Shown here piece after piece: positions 22,432 through 32,537 of a stretch of DNA of 64,000 nucleotides; the first letter of the stretch is position 1; the number at the start of each line of letters is the position of its first letter. Below the pieces are notes generated by a model. It was not told the DNA's origin. It did not search any database and saw nothing but the letters and a program-made list of their open reading frames with translations. The translations under genes were made by a program, and so were the position numbers. Where the stretch lies: the NCBI RefSeq assembly GCF_000006405.1, contig NW_003211408.1, forward strand, positions 37,401 through 101,400. The letters are read 5' to 3'. Source of the DNA: Perkinsus marinus ATCC 50983 (taxonomy: Eukaryota > Perkinsozoa > Perkinsida > Perkinsidae).

Positions 22432-22869
22432 GTCGTCGACTAGCAAGGCACCTCCTCAAGCCAGTGTTAGCAAGGAGCTCACCGGACCTACACAGCAACA
22501 TCAGCAGCTCCCCACTCTGGGTACGTGATCACCGTGCTAGTCCCCACTGGATGCCCTCCTTAGGAGAGTCTAGGACGTTTCACGACATCGTCTCCAGATT
22601 GGACCAACTCGACGATGCATTACTATCGTATAACGCTGAAGTGGAGGGTGAGTTAATATTGTGGTGTACTTGACGAAGTATTGCCTCAATCAGAGATTCC
22701 CACTAGTTCAACCGAGTGGCATGGTTTTGAAGAGCGGATGGAGTACTTGATAGGGAAGGTGCGTCGATTGAAAAGGCAAGCTATTGAGGCAGAGGCGGAG
22801 GTTCGCAGACGGCAGAGGGAGCAACGCGCCGCTGATGGAAAGAGTACGAATGCTATAGGGCGACGTTAG
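18785..22869 (+). CDS. Ankyrin-repeat protein, gene split by a LINE insertion
   Basis: Ten exons can be joined in frame (about 441 residues). Exon 1, 18785-18928, ends LLSAARSGKTD and is spliced to VVRLLLQAVEKSSSD (18977-19110). Then NGHSGVVKAIIEKCPSAV with GYNALHYA (19273-19372), VAATIVRMLLSGKC (19421-19484), and DLEGLNRHRVTPLAAQ (19640-19748). SLLFSAKSADTARALLHAGA follows, ending VQDAFG (19809-19895). After the retroelement come TPLHLAVEEELRSVARVLLE and AYDGITPL (about 22044-22208). The tail has a Ser run from an (ATC)n tract (22258-22520) and a charged coiled coil, RMEYLIGKVRRLKRQAIEAE (22694-22869). Role likely protein-protein contact. Borders around the insertion, and whether the transcript is still functional, are inferred. 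Confidence 0.7.
19936..21762 (+). CDS. LINE ORF2 fragment: reverse transcriptase C-terminal part, RNase H, CCHC knuckle
   Basis: A 608-codon open frame that begins with a non-ATG codon, so it is the 3' part of a longer ORF. Residues about 21-30 hold VVIYADDLCVG, the RT palm active site. The thumb follows (GLWHRVIIPKACYGAELWGH). RNase H begins near residue 283 (YYTDGSR), with Glu in SESKGIERA, Asp in CVDNISALRA, and KSHVGHRHNAVADLL near 413. A zinc knuckle CRFCGAEMEDERHIIFEC lies near 524. The frame has no stop or shift, so the truncated copy is young. It cannot move by itself. Confidence 0.9.
   Translation: MVGTRHQEDADNPDAPQYDIKVVIYADDLCVGVKSDSIDGLVYGITRARQAAKAWSEREGFSLAEAKEELWVGGGDLTRSLIGDRLPELRGKMKEEVKWLGLTMKSSPKGGICFRRQAERSLEEAGKALKRYTPLCRRQFGLSEAVLEGLWHRVIIPKACYGAELWGHQARYAWFAKKAESLRHAAGRLMWRALGSTPGILMARVMEWKRMDHAVVERFAKATLYKTGWRLEDKDAKWLSQYAGDVLRNRQPDREQVAPEGRVIEIDGGGSPTPEEGCVQYYTDGSRKECTKGRPRGGRIATCARVGCGVAEIGPQGELVWTGSHRLPDWCTVYQSESKGIERACIRAETMLPKVREGKIRKMDICVDNISALRAAGGHTQLLGRTAASARAAVIRLSEKLEEAGGELRLKWVKSHVGHRHNAVADLLAADGAYRGNLLTAPVPWVHTRELIQRKYASRGDRDWARKSSDLRASWAGVNLGPRQRRVIKAAHLSPVDRRRLMEVISGHSVTRRHWCKIDRNLGPECRFCGAEMEDERHIIFECRRFALERIRLKRRLGWRSLPYHIGNFLSSPSRLRVLMGFLRRVWPALEGRDVAATPAAATGDSVH
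21766..21865 (+). repeat. A-rich tract with 20-nt periodic G
   Basis: About 100 bases of A with single G at 21788, 21808, 21828 (and 21830) and 21851, so the unit is 19 A plus one G. It follows the retroelement stop codon directly. Confidence 0.9.
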
Positions 22870-23069
22870 CACGTTGGCATTGATGAGATTTCGGGTCTGC
22901 CGATTCTAAGATCGTGGTCAGAACCTGGCCGTCGTATTTGGCGCTCGGAGCTCATTCGTCGTACTCACTGAGAATTTTATATTTCAAGGATTGAGAGTTG
23001 CTTGACGACGTTGAGTCCTGTACAGCTGTATAGTCCTCTGAATGCTATAAATGGGCTGGGAGTGGTGGA

Positions 23070-23353
23070 ATGATGCCCTGCTTCGACTATGGCATGTTGG
23101 CAGCTCAAGACTATTTCTCAGACCCCGACTCCTCTAAAAGCCTCGCTGATGACTCCCTCTGTGTAGTGTGCCAATCAGAGCTCCGTGAGTGATTGGTTAT
23201 GGCTTCTCTTTGAGCCAGCTCGCTTTCATAGGTACTGTTGTGCTCATGCCCTGCCGGCATATGTGCGTGTGTACTCGCTGCAGTGATCGGCTCGGTTCGG
23301 AGTGCCCGCTCTGCCGAGATCATATCAAGGAACGCCTTAAAGTCTTCACCTGA
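23070..23353 (+). CDS. Small RING-finger protein (C3HC4), probable E3 ubiquitin ligase
   Basis: Two exons (23070-23184 and 23232-23353; 47-nt intron with GTGAGT and TTTCATAG). The product is about 78 residues from paired ATG codons and reads DDSLCVVCQSELR, then VVLMPCRHMCVCTRCSDRLG and CPLCRDHIKERLKVFT. This is the C-terminal RING type of MUL1/IAP-like ligases (C-x2-C, C-x-H-x3-C-x2-C, C-x2-C). The protein is short, so upstream exons may be missing. An origin as the last exons of the ankyrin gene was considered but no splice keeps the frame. Confidence 0.7.
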
Positions 23354-23434
23354 CATTCAACTTTTTCCTCATTGTTACAGTAGTCGTGTTGGGATGCTCG
23401 GCGGTCACAATGGAAGTCGCCTTCTTTTATTCTA

Positions 23435-24007
23435 ATGTCGGCCAGCCAGAGATCATCCCTCCCGCAGAAACTCGCCCTGTTGGATTCCCGACTAAGGGAC
23501 TTCGATACTGGCGATGGTGGTATCCGCTCGGTTGTGTGGGGATACCTCTCCAGAGCCCACTTTGATAGCGTGAAGGTTCTCGACCATAATGAGGGTCATC
23601 TTAATCACCGCAACAGCATCGCCAACAGCCAACAATTTCAATTCGTTCTTAAAAAGATGAAGGAGGACCGTCCCCTGGTGAGACGTAGAGCCTCCTTACC
23701 ATGGCACCGAGCTATGGTCAATGAAGTTGAGAATACACATCAAGTGTATGTTGTTAGCACTCTGGTACACTTTGAATCGGAGGCTCTTCTCATGGGCACG
23801 GTTACGGGCGAGCTCTTTTGCGCGCCACCTCCGCCTACGCCGACTTGGCCGAGCAATCGAGCTACGGGCAATGTCGAACGGACTCCAATACTCCTTGCTC
23901 GCGGGTTGGGTTGCTGTGATGAACTGTATGATGTCTCTAATGATGGTACTATCCGTGCCTTTAGTCGAGCTAGGGGGTGGTGTCGTGACTTGCTGCCAGT
24001 GCAATGA
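23435..24007 (+). CDS. Unknown family, tandem copy A
   Basis: A 190-residue frame from an ATG. It is related along its length to the next gene: both share MGT-[VL]-x-GEL[FY]C[AV]P near the C-terminus, then ARGLGCCD, a VIR/TIR-[AV]FS strand and CDL or RDL at the end. Predicted soluble, mixed alpha/beta. I cannot place the family. A second ATG at 23411 opens another overlapping frame of about 50 codons, which I take as noise. Confidence 0.55.
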   Translation: MSASQRSSLPQKLALLDSRLRDFDTGDGGIRSVVWGYLSRAHFDSVKVLDHNEGHLNHRNSIANSQQFQFVLKKMKEDRPLVRRRASLPWHRAMVNEVENTHQVYVVSTLVHFESEALLMGTVTGELFCAPPPPTPTWPSNRATGNVERTPILLARGLGCCDELYDVSNDGTIRAFSRARGWCRDLLPVQ

Positions 24008-24162
24008 AGAGATATGAGTAGAAGTAGTATTATCATTGTTATTAGATTTTTTGACGTATATACTGCTCAAACTGGGGTAGGATTATGATCTGTATATATC
24101 AGAGTTTAGGACTGCTTCAGTAGCATCACCAGACTCGACTGTTTCCCTGTCAACATACCGTC

Positions 24163-24765
24163 TTGAGAGCTAGTGGGGGAGGGATCCACTCGGTGCAGGC
24201 TATTCATTTGATTCCGTTCAAGCTGGCATCCGTCCGTTCATCTCTGCCATTGAGGTTGGGAGCATTGAAATCTAGGCTCCACATCAACTGCCTCACCGGG
24301 GACGCGAGCGTTGAGCTCGAGGTTTGGGCCTTTCTAGCAACCACTCGGGTCGACTCGATCACCCAAGTCCAGAATCAGGGGTTGTCCGATGAGTTTGGCA
24401 TTATTAGCGTTATCGCTAGCCCTGTTTGGAAGTTCATGGTCAGTGTGATGAGAGAGCCTCATGGGCATTTGTGTCGTGAAGGTCTCCATCCGATGCATCG
24501 CTCGATGGTCCGACGACTAGAGAAAGAACGCGGTGTACTGGTGGTCAGTGCGGTGCTACATTCCGCGTCTGACAGTCTATTCATGGGAACACTCAATGGT
24601 GAACTCTACTGTGTGCCCAATAGGGGCGCCCAGAAGGGACCAATACGCATTGCTCGGGGACTGGGCTGCTGCGATGGCTTGTGGGAGCTCTCGGGTCGGG
24701 GTGTCATTCGGGTATTCTCCAGTACTCAAGGAAGATTCTGTGATCTTCAGCCGATCGAGGCGTAA
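24163..24765 (+). CDS. Unknown family, tandem copy B
   Basis: A 200-residue frame related to copy A (GVLVVSAVLHSASDSLFMGT against QVYVVSTLVHFESEALLMGT, then ARGLGCCDGLWEL against ARGLGCCDELYDV). The frame starts with TTG and the first in-frame ATG is far inside the conserved part. The true start is therefore probably in an upstream exon or after a splice near 24190 (CGGTGCAG). Confidence 0.5.
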   Translation: MRASGGGIHSVQAIHLIPFKLASVRSSLPLRLGALKSRLHINCLTGDASVELEVWAFLATTRVDSITQVQNQGLSDEFGIISVIASPVWKFMVSVMREPHGHLCREGLHPMHRSMVRRLEKERGVLVVSAVLHSASDSLFMGTLNGELYCVPNRGAQKGPIRIARGLGCCDGLWELSGRGVIRVFSSTQGRFCDLQPIEA

Positions 24766-25166
24766 AAGTACTCATCGCGGCAACTAAACGCTGTCTCCGA
24801 CTCAGCCCCCATACCGCCCGATTATCATGCCCGTGTTTGTCCCATGCAGAGTAACTGAGTTAAGTTACACGGTGACAGGAATGCTTCTTCGGAGGTCATC
24901 GTTCATTTAGCGTAGTAGTTATAAGGTTCTGGTCAACCCTCAACCTTCTCTCTTTTTTCCGATCTACAATTGCCTGGTGCGATGGAAATTAGATGCTCTT
25001 GATAATTCCCATCCGGGCTTCATATAAAGCTAGTTAGGTTTCTTTGAGGGAGTGTTGTGTTGGCGAGTAGAAGATGGGAGTATTTGACAACATGACACAG
25101 CATTACTGTGACAGCAATTGTGATATGCGAAATACGGAGCGGGACTGACGATGGAATTTCACCGCT

Positions 25167-25514
25167 AATACAGTCCGGTCCAATAGAGTTGTACAGAGCT
25201 GATCTAACTCATTCAAGAGATGAACATAGGGAGGGTACCGAGCTCATTAGATTAGCAATATGTAGGGCATTCGAATCATTTGGAAGACCATTAGTCATAA
25301 AACCGACCGGGTTGGAAAGAGATACCTTTCGAGGTATCGCGGGATAACTTTCGAAGTGTATACGGCAGGGAAAGTTCTGTTTCCTCGATAAGCTGCTTCA
25401 CGAAGTTCTAAAGCTCTGAAAATTTCTGATATAATGAGTTCAGTACCTTCCCTATATTCATATTTCAAACGATTTAGATCGGTTCTGGACAACTCATTTC
25501 GACCGGACTGTATT
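25167..25514. repeat. Inverted duplication with coding-like arms
   Basis: Arm 1 (25167-25276, plus) and arm 2 (25514-25405, minus) share AATACAGTCCGGTC at their outer ends and match at about three in four bases by eye, without gaps. Both arms read in the same relative frame into similar peptides: IQSGPIELYRADL with EHREGTELI against IQSGRNELSRTDL with EYREGTELI. The loop is about 128 bases. Confidence 0.7.
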
Positions 25515-25534
25515 GTCTTACACTCGTATAACAC

Positions 25535-26380
25535 GAATCAGAGTTTCGCAGGACGATCCGATATCACGTTGAGGGAGCCTTGAACTGGTCCTTGATCACA
25601 TATGCATCGAGGAAACTGTCTGTATGCAGGGTCTGGAAGGGTGCTCGCCTTATATCAACGAAAAGTCAGACTCGTTAACAAATACTGGATCTTCAGGTGT
25701 ACTGGAGACCGGTGATACTCTCTCGCGGATATTCTATCTTGATCCGGCGATGTTAGTTAGCTACGAGTTCTGCTAGTAATTAACTCCCGTTATCACTCCA
25801 ATTCAAGGCACATATCACTCGTGTAGAGATTGACAAGTAGAATGTGACGAAGCCGGTCGAGTAGATCGTACCAAGACTTGGTAATCCGAGACGAATAAAT
25901 TGCCTAATCCAATCGGAAGCTGTACCATACTCTCCATTGGAGAGTCTCCAATATGAAGCACTGTCGTATGCTCTACACAATGGAGCTTGTGTTACACATC
26001 GTCATCAGGTGACCAAGTAATGGTATGCGCGACCGCGGACAAAGCCACTGGAATACAACTGTAGCAATAGTGTTAAACAGCTTAACCTTAGCCAACACTA
26101 TCGACAGGCACTTGGCCTTGAAAGTCTTATGACAACTAGTGATTGGATAGAAGGCGAATAGTACTAAGAGTATAATGGATGAACTGGATAGCCGTAACTG
26201 TGTGTAGAGTTAGACGACAACGAAAGGCAGATACGAAATATCAGCGAGTACAACAGGTATGGGTGAATGAGAGGTTCTTATCCTGTTGGTTGTACACCTG
26301 TTTGTGATGCTTCTCAACGAGTCTGCATTCGTCGGGTTAGAAAATTGTCCTACACAACATGACGGTTCCTACACGTCCAC
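25535..26380. other. No gene recognised
   Basis: AT-richer sequence with only short frames in all six readings. Nothing nameable. Confidence 0.5.
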
Positions 26381-26389
26381 AGCCTCAAC

Positions 26390-26941
26390 TTCTTTCTTAC
26401 CTGCCACCCGGTACTTAAGCTACGCTCAACATGCTCGTGCTTTCTATGACAACTCGATCTAGTTCTGGACGAATGTCTACGATGACCGCTCGATCCTGGG
26501 AAGATATCGGAATGAGATTCAAGCATAACTGAGAGTATAACCTTGATATGTGGTCGAGAAGGGATGGTGAGTATAACGCTTGATAGAGGGGTTAATATGA
26601 GGTTCACGATAATGATGATAGCAGTGACGACCCGAGGGGGGTACGTGTGGAGACCTACGAGTTGTTATGGTTTATAGGGAAACATGATGTATCAATACTT
26701 ACCTCCAAGTAATGTTCGTTGTTCTCCATAGACTGCTAGGCTCCGATTGGGGCGTGGTGGGTGCACCTGAGGAGTGATCATAATAGGCAGAACCCAGGGC
26801 TAGCGGCAAGCTACCAGTAGAAGCTGAGACCAGCTCGCCTGAAGTACGACTATCTTGACCTGCTTTGGTTGCCTCTACAACTGAGAGAGGCCTTACTTCC
26901 CGACCGGGGGCCTTTTTTGGCCGACTGCCAGTGCAGCCCAT
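26390..26941 (-). CDS. Protein with N-terminal dual-acylation motif, unknown family
   Basis: The ATG at 26941 opens MGCTGSRPKKAPGR: Gly2 and Cys3 with Ser/Thr at position 6 suit N-myristoylation plus palmitoylation, so membrane attachment is likely. The exon is Ser/Pro rich and ends NITW before a GTAAGT donor near 26702. A downstream minus-strand block (about 26590-26400) with HRRHSSRTRSSCHRKHEHVE may be the next exon, itself ending at a GTAAGA-like donor. The C-terminus is not found. Confidence 0.4.
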
Positions 26942-28927
26942 ATGATACAACAGGAAGAAGTGCAAACAATCGAAGCCTTAACTGGACTTCAATGGACTGC
27001 CTCAAACCCGACAGCGCATAATCTTCACCCTTAACAAGACGTAACATTTCGGGACTGAATCGTTCACTCCCGAAGGGGAACAAATGGAGAACTCTACGCA
27101 CATCTCAAGACGATGTTTCTGGCAGCTTCCCTATGAGGGGAGCTCAGGAAAAATATCCGGTGTAGTCATTATCACAGATCAGTCGCCTCTAGACTCGCAG
27201 ACAGTAACCGACGAGAGCCTGAAGCCCTCGTCAAGAGAGGCCGAGTCGCGATGGGTGAAACTAGAAATTGATAGAGCTATGCTCTCATTTGATTCAAGTC
27301 TTTGATACCAAGGGATCTGTCGTTGCAACGCAGAAGGCTTGGCGTGCACGCATGCACCTCGCACGTGAGCAAATACGTACAAAACCATCAGAGCCAGTGT
27401 GATAGATGTTCTCGCTCGGGACGGAGAGGCAATAACAAATGCAAGTGGCGTAGGGCTTATAGCAATAGTAGTTAGATTGGAGGATATGGAAGGCTGCTGC
27501 TGCTGCTCTCAAAGACTTGAATCAAAGGGCCAGGTCGAAGTCGAACTGAGCGGAAAATTTTTCGTGCGCGGCACAATTTTTTTCCTGGACACAATTTTGT
27601 CTGGCACGTGAGAGGTTTTGACCCCCAAATTTGAGAGGCTCGACCTCAAGAGTTGAGAGCGAGCCCTAAATTTTAGAAGACCACTCAAAATTCTAGAGTG
27701 AGAGTTGGGACGAACAGTTTTGCTTCATCAGAGTTGTAGTACAACTTTTTTTTTCGAGCTTACGGTTTCTCACCAAAGCGACACATCTCATCCGACGGTG
27801 AGGACATGGAGGGGAGAGGGAGCAGGTAAGAGCTTACCTCTTTAAGGAGATAAGTAGCGAATAAGTGAACATTTTCGGTGATAAGCAGAGATACAGATGT
27901 AGAGGAAACGGGAGGGAATTAACTTGGGGAGGTTTCGAGTCGTCACTGAGGACTCGCCGGGCGCATCAAGGAGAAGCGAGGTCAACGACGTTATGATACT
28001 GTCTGCGTGAGCTGCGATCCGCAGCACACAATGAAGTGACAGGTATGAGCTACACTTCGGAAAATAGCTGTAATGCAAGTGCAATCCAAACTGCAAGCTC
28101 AAAGAAAAAAGGGAGGGGAACCGGGAGCCTGAAATGGCGATGGAAAAGCCCGAGACCCGAACCACTATCCAGGTTGAAGCCATTACTCAAGTGAACCAGA
28201 AACCCAAAGTTAAGAAAGAAGTACTCGACTTCTACTACATGGGGTCCTGGGAGCAGCGACAGAACCTTCCCTAGTCCGACATGGTGTTGTTGATAGTTTG
28301 AGCCTACTAGCACTGAGAGGTGGTTAACTCATCAACGTCACGGTGTCGGCAACAGCAGGGTCTCGAGGATGATACACAAGCACCGCAGAAGAATCATTTG
28401 TTGCCACTAGCATCATCTCCCCGAGACCAGGGAGGTAGCACACGGAGATCATGTCAGAGGTTGACGATCTTAATTGTGTTCAATTCATCGCTTCTTTGTG
28501 TTACTACGTTCTCAAGTTCATATAGTTTGTAAAGAGGCCCTTTGTCGGCTATGCAGCTTTCGCTACAGCTGCTCTGTAACCGGACTGGAGTATTACAAAT
28601 ATTTCGCACGCATTATCACAAGTGAAATTATCAAGATTTCATCTCGCTCGCCCGCTAAGATTTCTAAGATTTATCTATCTACTATGGATACAAAAGTCGT
28701 ATATTTTACGCAATTAGTGTTAGTTGCTTGTGAATGATTGGATATTCCGTGGCGTAATAGAGTGCTAACCTGTATCACACTGCTTGGATGTTTATCGCTT
28801 GAATGGGTCTCCTGTTGGGTTGTTCTGCCTTGTGTTGGCTCTGAGTGATTTGGTGGTCTCACTTCTCGTAATGGAGTCTCTCCCGCCTGGTATGACGCAG
28901 GCTTACGAGTGGGAGAACACTTATATT
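26942..28927. other. Gene-poor stretch
   Basis: Several short frames, none recognised. The most gene-like is a 46-codon plus-strand frame at 28132-28272 (MAMEKPETRTTIQVEAITQV, ending NLP). T-rich and A-rich tracts lie near 27575-27600 and 27745. No RNA gene seen. Confidence 0.4.
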
Positions 28928-29579
28928 ATGGAGCCTAAGGCGGATGAACGGTAATAGTACCTCAGGGGGGAATCGAACCTATGCGGGTTTCTATCCATAG
29001 GTTTATACCGAGCAAAGTAAGAGCGGTGTGTGAGCGGGCCATGAAGGCTAAACTGGAGGACCGTGAGTCTGAGGGGCTCCGGGCAAATGTGAACGGTGGT
29101 CTGTAGAGGAGTATGTGAGTGAGAAGGAGGCAAAGCAGTGGGTGTTAGAGCTGTGTGCTGAGATAAAGGATGCTGTCAGAGAAGAATGTAACGTACTTAG
29201 GCACAAGATCATGGTAGGTCCCGGGCTCGATCCCTGGTAGCGGCATCATTGACCTTCTGGATTGCATGCTGCCTATTAGGTGCAAGTCGTCATATCTAAG
29301 AATGAGGGCCAAGGCATACGAGTATGCAGTAAGGGACTTTGGGATGAGTCTAATGATAATTGGGCCTCCTACACCTTCCATAGTGTAATACAACTCCCCA
29401 TAGTGCATATTGAATGCTTTTGCTCCGCCTCACTACAAGTATCTGCCGAAAGGCTTCACATTGTTCATGTCCGAAGTGGCGGAATGTATCTCTTTTACCG
29501 TTCCCCTCCCACTTTATATCTTCCTATTCAGCGCTTCCTGTTGGGTACGGCTATGGTGTTCGGATGCTATTACGAGTAA
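28928..29579 (+). CDS. Tctex-type dynein light chain
   Basis: Light chain that dimerises on dynein intermediate chain, in cytoplasmic, intraflagellar or axonemal dynein. Five exons give 114 residues, the normal family length. It begins MEPKADERFIPSKVRAVCER, continues EAKQWVLELCAEIKDAVREE, then IMVQVVISKNEGQGIRVCSK. GLWDESNDNWASYTF is followed by the signature end GTAMVFGCYYE. Introns: 28951-29000 (50 nt), 29063-29106 (44), 29214-29279 (66) and 29385-29531 (147). Phase is kept at every junction. The first and third introns each contain a tRNA T-arm-like sequence. The closest type appears to be the TCTEX1D2/DYNLT2B kind, judged from the EEKLKD-like N-terminus and MVFG ending. Confidence 0.88.
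28951..29000 (-). other. Intron with T-arm/B-box-like sequence (minus orientation)
   Basis: Intron 1 of the Tctex gene. It contains GGGGGGAATCGAACCT, the reverse complement of AGGTTCGATTCCCCCC, which fits the tRNA B box (GGTTCGANNCC). Confidence 0.5.
29214..29279 (+). other. Intron with T-arm-like hairpin (plus orientation)
   Basis: Intron 3 of the Tctex gene. It opens GTAGGTCCCGGGCTCGATCC; CCGGG and CCTGG can pair around a seven-base loop CTCGATC, as in a T arm. Confidence 0.5.
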
Positions 29580-29664
29580 TTCCTCTGGACATGGTTCACG
29601 TGTCTACTGTCATGCTCTTCGTTTTGGGTTCAGTGCCAAAGTTAAAGTGAAAAGTTTCGATATC

Positions 29665-31331
29665 ATGTCCTCTCCAGTCGGCAGAGCCTTGCCTCGTTTC
29701 CTCTTCCCTGAGGTCTTCGCGACTGATTTCACTATCCATAATCTTCCTTATGGAGTTTTCCGAGCTCAGAGTGGAGAGTCTAGGATTGGTAATAGAAGCT
29801 GATTACTCTGCTGCGCTTTATCATGGTGTTCTATAGGTACTGCTATTGGAGATAAGATACTGGATCTATCGGTGATGAAGATTCGATTCGAAAGATATTC
29901 CTTATTCCCGTTGTAGGTCCTTGCGAGGCATCAAAGACTTCCACAGTGCTTTACTAACACCACTTTGAATGAATTTATGGGCATGGACAAATCCGAGTGG
30001 AGTCGAGTGAGAAATCGGCTATTGTAAACTGTTGGCGAATTGGTCGTAAGGTTCGAGGTAAAATACAGTCCTACCTTTCCGATGACCATCCTGAGTCCCT
30101 CAAGCACGACAATGTGTTGTTGAAGGAAGCGATGGTGGACATGTCCAAGGTGCAGATGATGCTACCATGTAGGATGGGGGTTGTTCCCTAACATTGGTGA
30201 AAGGGCACTACTTGTGGTGGTAGGCGACATAGGAGATTATACGGACTTCTATTCTTCTGAGGAGCATGCTACTAACGTGGGTAAGATGTTCCGTCCTAAC
30301 CAAGACTCATTACTGCCCAATTGGAAGCACCTACCGGTCGGCTATCACGGACGGGCCAGCAGTGTGGTTGTTAGTGGTGAGGAGGGGGTGTACAGTGTTT
30401 TCTAGAGGGATACAACGGATAAAACTACTGAGTAAATTTTGAGCGTAGAACATTTGTCCTGAGAACCCCAGTCCTCGCCTACTGTGCCCTACATTACTAG
30501 ATTGTTGATGGTGTATTTTCGGTCTGGTTATTAGCTATGAGGTATTGACTAGGTACACCCATAACTCGTCCATGTGGTCAAAGGAAAGGCCCCAATGATC
30601 CTGTCCCCACCTTTGGCCCCAGCACGAGGATGGATATCGAATTGGAGATGGGCTTCTTTGTGGGTGGGAAGGGTAATGCTCACGCACTCACTCTGTTGCT
30701 GATAATACTTGTAATAGCTACATGCAGGTACTCAGCTGGGAGACCCCATACCATTATCAGAAGCTGGGGAGTAAGAAGACGGTTAGGTAGTGATGGTAGT
30801 AGTATTTGGTGTAGTCACATCTTTGGGGTGGTCCTAATGAACGACTGGTCAGCAAGAGACATCCAGCAGTGGGAGTATGTCCCCTTGGGGCCTTTCCTCG
30901 GCAAGAACTTCGGTAGGGGCTCGGTGGTGTTCATATTGTTTTGTAAGGACCGGTAGGTACATCTATAAGCCCATGGATAGTCACATGGGAAGCCCTGAAG
31001 CCGTTTAGGATTCCCCTGACGAAAGAGCAAATACCGCGCCCATTGCCGTAGCAGAGGAGATCACTGGGAAGAGTACGGATGATTGGTGATAGGTATCTTG
31101 CGCACTCGGAAGATTCCTCACCCCAATTGGATATCGAGCTGACTGTAGATTTGAATGGTGAGCGTATATGCAAGTCAAACTTGAAATACATGTAGGTGTC
31201 GTCCTCTCTTCTCGTCGGAGAGCATTATGGTAGCGTTAGGTATTGGTCTATGGAGCAACAGCTAGCTCACCATACAGTAAATGGGTGTAATGTGAAGGCT
31301 GGTGACTTGATGGGATCGGGGACTATCAGTG
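29665..31331 (+). CDS. FAH: Fumarylacetoacetase, 3' end missing
   Basis: Last enzyme of tyrosine/phenylalanine breakdown: splits fumarylacetoacetate into fumarate and acetoacetate. The ATG at 29665 starts [14 protein letters not shown]; the N-terminal domain has [11 protein letters not shown] and [13 protein letters not shown]. The catalytic domain has [51 protein letters not shown] (metal-binding acidic residues), [45 protein letters not shown], and [20 protein letters not shown], ending in [19 protein letters not shown]. Introns traced: 30169-30223, 30377-30552, 30673-30727, 30771-30814, and several more of similar size. The C-terminal exons (about 70 residues) are not present between here and 32 kb; they may lie in the gap at 31512-31611 or the copy is truncated. 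Confidence 0.9.
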
Positions 31332-31511
31332 GTGGGTTATGGTGTTCATGCATTGACCTTGTTGAATTGTACCATTGGGGAAACTACTCATCGTACTTAC
31401 TCTCGAAGAGGAATGTTATTTCCCATTGTTTTGGGCACCATCCGTTTAGTAGTGTACTCATGTCATTACATCACGGATGGCGGCTTGCCTAGCTAGGATG
31501 TGTTGGTGATC

Positions 31512-31611
31512 NNNNNNNNNNNNNNNNNNNNNNNNNNNNNNNNNNNNNNNNNNNNNNNNNNNNNNNNNNNNNNNNNNNNNNNNNNNNNNNNNNNNNNNNN
31601 NNNNNNNNNNN
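31512..31611. other. Assembly gap, 100 N
   Basis: Exactly 100 N, 180 bases downstream of the last fumarylacetoacetase exon seen. Confidence 0.99.
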
Positions 31612-32537
31612 GTCAAAGGGCTCTATGGGATGTTGATGATCATTCATGACAGTCCGATACAAGCGGGATCGAGGTGCTCTGCAGCTCCGATGTGATCAAT
31701 GCCGGTAAGCACAGATCCTTCTCCGGTGGGGCTGATAGGCTATTATCACTCCCATCACATATCATGTTGTAGTCGTCCAGAAGTGATAATGCATAGATTT
31801 ACTGCGGCGAATCTTGTAGGGTAATTTGGCCGAGAATTAATTAGATTTTGATGGTTCGAATTGGGCGTTATTATAACTATGAATACTACAGCGTGTAGGT
31901 ATCGAGTATATCGTCATGCTATACCTATCCTGGCAGTGGACTGTACAGCCAACCCTACGCATAAGCAGGTAGGCAGTTCTTGAAGGTGCTATGCATTTTA
32001 CTATTGTTTCATCAGAAATTGACTAAACCGCCACCACGGTCGCTGCAGTTCCCGGAGTACCTTCTACCTTACATATCCGGTAATCAGGTCGTCGTATACT
32101 ACTACTGTCTATCCCCCTGTCAGGCAAGCAATTCAAGAAGCATCCTAGCTGGCGTAATCAGAAGATATTCCAGTGTTACCACTACACCCGGAACAACCGT
32201 CTTCGGTAGTGGTATGCACTAGCCTTCATGTGTTATGAGTTTCTGTCAAAGGCCACTAGTCATCGTTGGGTTCAGTGTCCTTGCTACAGAGCTCCCAGTA
32301 GTTGTTAAATGCAGTAAGATCACATACACTCGAGTAAACAGGCTTCAATCAACTAGACTGGCCTCAGCAGATGCTTACAACAATGAGTTGGACAGGAGTT
32401 AGCTCTAGGTCTACAATTCCCGTTGGAATTAGTCCCATATACCGGTAAATTTTCCGTTTTTTTCGACTCATTTTTTTAATTTCCCCCGTATTTTACAACA
32501 ATCATCTCCTCTGCGATCGCATTGTAATATCCCTACA
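31612..32537. other. No gene recognised
   Basis: Only short frames. A T-rich block at 32445-32495 precedes the next gene and may be part of its promoter or 5' leader. Confidence 0.5.

Noticed and set aside
22401-22440. (ATC)n tract as a notable repeat expansion
   Set aside because: A plain coding microsatellite giving a Ser run; common in such genomes.
22866-23069. RING exons as the end of the ankyrin gene
   Set aside because: No donor/acceptor pair keeps the frame and the ankyrin frame has its own stop at 22869.
29205-29250. Functional tRNA gene at the Tctex intron
   Set aside because: A T arm can be drawn, but no D arm or anticodon arm fits and the region is half coding exon.
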